Part shown: one piece after another, positions 58,683 to 64,000 of the stretch
Position numbering within the stretch: position 1 is the stretch's first letter
Layout: each line of letters starts with the position of its first letter
Source of the DNA: Balanoglossus misakiensis
Taxonomy: Eukaryota; Hemichordata
Length of the DNA: 64,000 nt
NCBI GenBank assembly: GCA_040954595.2
Contig: CM082588.2
Coordinates: 2,418,001-2,482,000, forward strand
Direction of reading: 5' to 3'
Program-made: the position numbers and the translations under genes
The notes under the pieces: generated by a model
Seen by the model: only the letters and a program-made list of their open reading frames with translations
What the model was told of the DNA's origin: nothing
Databases searched by the model: none

Positions 58683-59165
58683 GTAGGCCATCTCTAAATT
58701 GCAGTGTTTTATCAACAGACAAACCAACTGATGCCTTCTCGTGCCATTCTTGGTCACTTGCAATGAGCAAGTACTGAGTAAGAATTAGACTTGACCACAG
58801 TCATCATGCTTGATAGCCTAGTTGTCTTTATTTGTATTGATTCTTACCTGTGAAGTATCAATGTGAATTTTGATCTTAAAAACCCTTGAACTTACAACAT
58901 GCTGCACTAAGGGTGCTCCAATGCGGTAATGAGTGCTTGCCTACTGTAGTATGCCTACATGTATATAATTTATATTCATGTGTGTCTGTGAATCAGAAAA
59001 AGTCTTTGGCAATGTTGAAGTGTTGAGTTCAGATATAGTTGTGTGATATTTGTGCGTCGATCTGCAGATACATGCAGATAGTAGGGCAGATGGAAGTTGC
59101 TGATGTGAGCAGAGCAGCCGTACAAAGCAGTTTGTTTGGCAGATGACCGGTGACAGACCCCATCT
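58683..59165. other. Region after the last recognised ATM exon
   Basis: This 0.5 kb follows the donor of ATM exon 10. One segment behind an acceptor (gatctgcag at 59068) encodes YMQIVGQMEVAD on the plus strand. This resembles the human sequence after the corresponding junction (WLQIATQ), but joining it to exon 10 makes TGA at the split codon, and the frame stops again at about 59145. It could be a decayed exon or chance. The 3' UTR of the minus-strand secreted gene must also start here. Confidence 0.35.
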
Positions 59166-59768
59166 TCAGATAGGTGTGTCGTTTCCAGTCTTGTCTTCCC
59201 ATTCGTTGTGCTTGAGCATAGCGTCCATTGGCACAGCTGGCCATATTTTCCGCTCGTGCTTGTTTTCCTCCACTACGGTGTTGATGCCGGTGTTGCCACT
59301 GCCGGTTTCTCCACTCTCTTCCTTGGCCAGTGCCTTCAGTGGCTGCTGTATTTCCCGTGACTTCAATCTGTCGTCCGTCAGTCGATGGTTGCCATGGATC
59401 AACTGCACGGGTTCGTCACCTTGAAGCATTTCTCTATCGGCATTTCTTGTTTGCTGTTTGCTGTCATCTTCAGCAGAGGTGTCCCCTGTCTTCTTCTTGT
59501 AGTGCGGCCAAAACGGATAACTGGATTGACGTTTTTTACGGCCAGCCAACACCAACTCTCCCTTCTCTGACTTGTCACTGTCTTGCATCAGTGTGTGATG
59601 TTCTGCGTCCTGCAGCGGAGCAGACTTGTCGTCATGGTCACCCGCCTCAAGCCAGTGTTCGGATACTTGTACCTCAACCACATTCTCTTGCCATAAATAT
59701 GGAGAGGATCTGGTCAGCTTTACCAGGACAGCAAGCCAAATCATAAGCAAAAACCTGGTCAAATACAT
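59166..59768 (-). CDS. Putative secreted precursor protein A (200 aa), YP-x-W / K-x-WPA-x-P family
   Basis: I do not recognise the family. The coding region is one exon of 603 nt. The ATG follows the acceptor ttatgcag by seven bases, and a non-coding exon probably ends at 60077 (donor GAT/GTAAGTAAG). The N-terminus MYLTRFLLMIWLAVLV is a signal peptide. The body is hydrophilic and acidic. A strong basic site, GRKKR (residues 76-80), is followed by QSSYPFWPHY (81-90) and KKK, as in a prohormone releasing a decapeptide. Near the C-terminus, KIWPAVPMD matches KVWPALPLE of the neighbour at 61819-62268; the signal peptides also match (M-x-LT-basic-FLL). There are no cysteines in the mature part. 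I infer a secreted peptide precursor or lineage-specific secreted protein. It lies antisense to the expected continuation of ATM. Confidence 0.7.
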   Translation of the reverse strand: MYLTRFLLMIWLAVLVKLTRSSPYLWQENVVEVQVSEHWLEAGDHDDKSAPLQDAEHHTLMQDSDKSEKGELVLAGRKKRQSSYPFWPHYKKKTGDTSAEDDSKQQTRNADREMLQGDEPVQLIHGNHRLTDDRLKSREIQQPLKALAKEESGETGSGNTGINTVVEENKHERKIWPAVPMDAMLKHNEWEDKTGNDTPI

Positions 59769-60077
59769 GACTTTCCTGCATAAATGGGGCAAAAAATAAA
59801 AACAAATTGCAATTTTGTAATGCTGCCTGAAATACCTTACATCCTGTACTTTGAGTGCTGACATTAAAATCAGAATTTGCAAGTTCAATGAGGTACCATA
59901 TTCCACCCCACATAAGTTCTAAACAAGTACGTTGAAATTGTGCATGATTTCAGAAATTTGGGGAAATATACATTTTACAAATGAAGTTGTGCGTAATTTG
60001 GGAAGAGTAGAGGAACAGGAGGTCAAAATTGACAAAACAGCGATGTTATAAGATTTGGCAAAAGTTTCTTACTTACA

Positions 60078-60135
60078 TCATCCAGTACTGTTGAATTATG
60101 CAAAGTTTTCTCGTTCCGACACAACCCTACAGTGT
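60078..60135 (-). promoter_or_regulatory. Probable non-coding first exon and TATA promoter of secreted gene A
   Basis: A TATA-like CTATATAG lies at 60158-60165 and reads the same on the minus strand. Transcription starting about 25-30 bases downstream would begin near 60130-60135. The exon then ends at the strong donor GATGAT/GTAAGTAAG (last base 60077). Splicing to the acceptor at about 59776 gives a short 5' UTR ahead of the start codon at 59768. This is inferred from motifs only. Confidence 0.45.
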
Positions 60136-60743
60136 TGAAACACAGAAAAATTTTCGGCTATATAGCGCTGTGCAATCTGCAACGTGTGCATTTAGCTTTG
60201 AAGTGGCAGTGTGCAGGGGTGTTTTGGGTGGGTGTGTCAATCACTTGCAATCATTATAGCCACATCAAACCAATTCCCTGTTTCTCAAAATGGCGATTTT
60301 AGTCCAGTTTTGTGACTTAAATATTGATTGTACAGATTGCTTTCAGGCCAACATGAGGTGTCTTTTTTTCGTTTCATTAATTTATAGCATGGTAAAAAAC
60401 CTTAAAGCTTTATTGGCATGTGATAGGAACAACCCATTGCTGATTAAGGATTGTGTGTCAAGGAAGTAAAAAAAAATATGTAAATTAAAGGAAATAAAAA
60501 TGTCAGAATTGTAAAATTAGGTGTAAAATATGTCATAATGGATAATTACAGGTACCCGGTACAAGGCAGTAACAGTATGATCGGATTCTTATGATTAATA
60601 TCTTGTATTAGGTCTCCACAAGTTGGCACCAGAATACAGCTGTTGCAAAAAAAGTTTGTGTTAATACGTACATTGCCCGTGCTGACAACAGTAGAAAGGA
60701 AACATGATCAGTACATCCAGCGGTAGTTACATGTATGGACAAC

Positions 60744-60765
60744 TGTGTGTGTGTGTGTGTGTGTG
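60744..60765. repeat. GT dinucleotide microsatellite
   Basis: This is an uninterrupted run of about 11 GT units between the two secreted-precursor genes. Confidence 0.85.
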
Positions 60766-61818
60766 CTTTGTAACCCACCAGATAAGTTCTGCTGTATCCA
60801 TCATCATGCATCTGTGGACACGAACAAGTGTCCTGGTATTGTGTCCAGAAATGTCTCCATGATGTCCAATGAAAACAACTTGTATCATTTGGTGCTTTTC
60901 TGTCCAGATAAGTCGTCTAGTCACGCTGTTCTGTTCGTGATCCCGTGAAACACAGTTGCTCTGTGAGTGTCATATCACCTGAATGTATCAAAACTGAAAT
61001 GTCCGATAAAAATGCACTTCTCAACACCACTTAAATTTGACACTTGTATAAGCCCGAGTTATGTGTGAAAACCACTCCAGTAGTACTTCAAAAGTCCTTG
61101 AATTTTTAAGTGACTTTTTCAAAATGAATAAACCCTGACCGTACCCTCTCACGATGCTCGTACAATGATTGATGGGAATATAATGGGATAGTGCAACAGA
61201 CAGGACCGTGAATGTCTGTGTTTAAATGTGTAACATGCTACTCCAATGAATGTGGATTTTGTCATTTACAAGAACTCTGAAATTAAAACAGTATACATGT
61301 GGAGATCCGGAGTTTCCATATCGTCGGTGTTAATTGTGTGGCAGTTATTTGTTCACAAGTTTCATCCATCGTCATTGTTTCATTGCTGCCATTTCTTACT
61401 AACACACACTCACACATCAATCTCAAATATCTCCCTATACATGGATGCAACCGTCATACTGAGTGTACAGCATAAGTTTCCACCCATGTCAGTGTCTAGG
61501 CCACTCCAAGACCAACCCTGCAACTTGGTGACCAGGAATAGAAATCACAGAGACCATCATGTTTGCTGACTTCTACTTTCATTTATTTCAAATCATTTCC
61601 ACTGAAAAATTACATTGGTTTCAGAGCTAGAACTATGTTCCTCCTCAGAGAGATTTTTTGCGGTTTTTCATTTCCATTGCACACCTGCCCAGCGCCTACT
61701 TTAAAAATTGAAATCATGTTTGTAAATCTAAAACATGTTTCTTTGCAAGCTGTTATTTTAAAAGCTGCGTGACATGGCTGGTTTTTCGTTGTTAGAGCTG
61801 AATAACTTCCATCTCAGA

Positions 61819-62268
61819 TCAGTGTTCCTTGCCTTGGTTCCCGTTGGCCTTCTGCCCAATTTCCAATGGTAAAGCTGGCCACACTTTGTTAGGGTCAGCC
61901 TGCTCCCCGACTCCGTCTCCCTGGTGATCGACCACCTCAACACCACTGCCGTCATGGCGATTCTGAGCTGCAGACAGCATTTGCAGAAGTTCCTCCATGT
62001 CACCGTCGCTCGGACCACCATTTGCCAGTGCGTAGTTTCCATCAGCAGGACCAGCTGGTTCGTTGTCACGGAGATTCACTTTGCGGCCATCGCTGTTCCC
62101 GATATCTGGAAATGCCACCCACATTGGATAGTTTTGCTCAGCAGCCATAGGTTCTATCTCCCCTCTCTTTTCATCTGCCATGGCCACATTCTGTCGAGGT
62201 GGAGCTGACAGGACAGGTGTAGCCATGGTAACAAACCAAGCAAACAGCAAGAACTTGGTCAGAAACAT
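61819..62268 (-). CDS. Putative secreted precursor protein B (149 aa), paralog of A
   Basis: One coding exon of 450 nt follows the good acceptor cctcttgcag, with the ATG four bases into the exon. An upstream non-coding exon may end at 62484 (GAAAG/GTAGGT), but this is weak. The signal peptide MFLTKFLLFAWFVTM parallels that of A (MYLTRFLLMIWLAVL). A dibasic KR lies at residues 34-35. The following segment contains NYPMWVAFPD (46-55) and ends NSDGRK (58-63), where Gly-Arg-Lys would allow cleavage and C-terminal amidation. KVWPALPLE near the C-terminus matches KIWPAVPMD in A. The mature part has no cysteine and is acidic. I infer a tandem duplicate with shared secretion and different processing sites. 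No known family name can be given. Confidence 0.7.
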   Translation of the reverse strand: MFLTKFLLFAWFVTMATPVLSAPPRQNVAMADEKRGEIEPMAAEQNYPMWVAFPDIGNSDGRKVNLRDNEPAGPADGNYALANGGPSDGDMEELLQMLSAAQNRHDGSGVEVVDHQGDGVGEQADPNKVWPALPLEIGQKANGNQGKEH

Positions 62269-63824
62269 TGTCCTGCAAGAGGTTTTAGAAAACTTGTGAT
62301 GTGATTTTGAATTGTCACAGCTATAGGTGAAATATGTTTTCATGCAAGTGTTGCTAATTTCTGCCACCTTTGTCTACCTAAGATGCTGACCACTAATAGC
62401 AGTTTCAACAAGAGAGTTAAATAAATAACAGAATCCGTCAAAAAATCATTGGTTTTGGCATTTTTGAGCAGTTAGACACCTACCTTTCACTGGTACGTGT
62501 TTTGTTGAGTTCTATATCTTTTATGGATGTCTGTGTTACACCTACGAAGTGTTGAACAGAAATAATCTGTTTCTGGTTAAACAGTATCGCAAGATGTGCA
62601 ACGTGGTCGCTCAAAGTATTTGAGTGGATTCTTCTGGGGCGTGCCAGTTACATACAATTAATTGCTGGTGCCACGTCAAATCAATTCTGTTCGTTAAAAA
62701 AAAACGTTTTCTCATAAAAAGTTTTTATGTGAGCTGATGTAAAAAAATTCAGATCTGTGAAGTTGTAAGATCATATTTATGATTTATATCATAGATTTCC
62801 AGAAGGAGAATTTGCACAGCATTGCCTGTTGAATTTGTATCAAATGGACATGTTGCCTGGATACCGGTTTTAAACCAGATAAGAGAACGCCAACCCTAAC
62901 AGTCTCAACAAAAACTGTACAAACAGTTTCCGGTGAATTTATCACATTGGAAATTATCTGTCAAAAAGCATTTAAAATTTAGCCAGGGGAGTATGTTTTC
63001 TAAGCCAATGACTCATTAATTGGGTTAAAAAGTACATAAGGTTTTATATTATAAACTCTGATCGAATGTCGGATGCCAAAGATCGTAGGTCAATATACTG
63101 CTCAGACGAAAGACTTGTTTTGCTAAGTGTTGGTACACATGATTTCAGTCATGATTTTATGCAATAGCTTTAAATCATATCGTCAAGTGGAATGCCAATA
63201 TTATAATTTCTATGGAAAGGGCCTGACACAAACAGGTTACGCTCACCTGCTGTGTGCACCTGGTGCCGATTAACACCTGCTGTTTCAGTGGTTCAGTGTT
63301 CTGTTTCTAACGTAATGAACGATTACCTCATATCATGGCCCATAGAGTTTTGTGCCACGTGTCATATTTGATTTGGTTGACAACATTGCCTGCGCGATAA
63401 TGGATGCCAATGATAAATACTTGTATGATGAGTTGCGTTGTCTGGTTTGGACTAGTATAATACTTTTAATAATGGATTTGTTTTTTTACTAATTTAAAAA
63501 ATATATTAATTCAGACACACACACACACATACACACTGCAAGGGGTCTTGCAGACTGAAATTAATACAGAGAGAAAAAAGACAAGTCAAAATGTCTCTTA
63601 CTGGATACAAGCAAAAGCTTTATTACAAATCAACCAAATTAATATAACTTTGGTACATAGATCTGATGAAGAGCTATTTTGTGTGTGTTTTATTGGTCTA
63701 GAGTTTTGGTGATCATTATGAACTTGCTGCTTACAGTCACTTGCGACTAAGACTGATGTAAGTTAGGTTCTTGTGCTTTAGGGCCCCTTTCTTTGCAGAG
63801 TTAACATTTCTTGTCATGAGTGAA
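62269..63824. other. Region between secreted gene B and the C1q-domain gene
   Basis: This is AT-rich sequence with no supportable gene. It holds the promoter of gene B. A TATA-like CATAAAAG lies on the minus strand at 62518-62525. An AC microsatellite lies near 63515-63535. A candidate AATAAA for the C1q gene lies on the minus strand at 63619-63624, about 200 bases after its stop. Confidence 0.45.
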
Positions 63825-64000
63825 TCAGTCGGAGTAGAGGAGAAAGCCGCTGAATGTGGAGTAGATGTCATGGCCGTCGGCACTTCCACCCCGCAGTGTG
63901 TAGCCGGCCTTCAAACGGATGTACATCCTGTCCTCTTTCATCAGGTGGAGGATGGCGATGTTGCTGCCGGTATCCACGGCGATACTGGAGATGAAGTACT
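63825..64000 (-). CDS. C1q-domain protein, C-terminal part (runs off the right edge)
   Basis: The last 58 codons before the TGA (63825-63827) are in the window; the gene continues beyond position 64000. The frame contains IAILHLMKEDRMYIRLKAGY, a GGSADGHD loop and the terminal TFSGFLLYSD. The last of these is the hallmark end of the globular C1q/TNF-like domain (F-S-G-F-L-L). Such domains form trimers in secreted proteins that recognise ligands, for example in innate immunity or extracellular matrix; they are strongly expanded in several invertebrates. Which subfamily it belongs to (C1q-like, EMILIN-like, collagen-containing) cannot be told from this exon. Confidence 0.85.
   Translation of the reverse strand, partial: YFISSIAVDTGSNIAILHLMKEDRMYIRLKAGYTLRGGSADGHDIYSTFSGFLLYSD

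Larger units (their letters stand above)
59776..61818. other. Region between the two secreted-precursor genes
   Basis: Apart from the promoter of gene A and a GT microsatellite (about 60744-60765), I see nothing coding. It should contain the 3' UTR of gene B at its right end. I looked for a further copy of the K-x-WPA motif and found none. Confidence 0.4.

Noticed and set aside
59330-59746. Plus-strand frame of 138 codons opposite secreted gene A
   Set aside because: It could have been an ATM continuation, but it has no resemblance to ATM HEAT repeats and is Cys- and Ser-rich. The minus strand has a signal peptide and a paralog.
60608-60948. Small frames around the GT microsatellite
   Set aside because: Their sequence is largely translated dinucleotide repeat; there is no start context or conserved motif.

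Overview
This is eukaryotic (metazoan) genomic DNA. Every protein gene is broken by short introns with GT/AG borders, polyadenylation hexamers follow several stop codons, and the gene set (ARID1, GART, ATM, MYCBP, MFSD9, a C1q-domain gene) is animal. Intron density, one ARID1 instead of the vertebrate 1A/1B pair, a plant-type FAAH amidase, a C1q gene and TTAGGG tracts suggest a marine invertebrate. An invertebrate deuterostome such as amphioxus is my best guess, but a lophotrochozoan cannot be excluded from sequence alone.

Layout: 1-3325 is intergenic with a 0.4 kb foldback element. 3326-5441 (-) is an MFSD9-like transporter. 6755-7052 (+) is a probable two-exon small secreted peptide gene with its own AATAAA. 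7414-11983 (-) is a 15-exon FAAH-type amidase. 13907-37689 (-) is an 18-exon ARID1 (BAF250) gene, whose long introns 1 and 4 hold repeats. 39521-44454 (+) is a second FAAH-type amidase with the same 15-exon structure, so the two amidases form an inverted pair around ARID1. 44738-50300 (-) is trifunctional GART, tail to tail with the second amidase, with a conserved-type short GARS-only isoform. 51140-52683 (-) is a BMT2-type rRNA methyltransferase. 53441-54621 (-) is MYCBP. 55947-58682 (+) is the 5' part of ATM (10 coding exons, about 387 residues). 59166-59768 (-) and 61819-62268 (-) are two paralogous, apparently undescribed secreted precursor proteins with YP-x-W and K-x-WPA-x-P motifs. 63825-64000 (-) is the last exon of a C1q-domain protein that runs off the window.

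Coding lengths summed over my exon models are in frame for every complete gene (MFSD9 411 aa, amidases 610 and 609 aa, ARID1 2333 aa, GART 1027 aa, BMT2 276 aa, MYCBP 105 aa). This independently supports the splice sites.

The genes do not form one pathway. Most are housekeeping: chromatin remodelling, purine synthesis, rRNA modification and DNA-damage signalling. The least ordinary content is the secreted-precursor pair downstream of an ATM gene that seems to stop after its first tenth, the separate 78-residue secreted peptide near 6.8 kb, and the inverted amidase pair whose first and last exons are almost identical while inner exons have diverged.
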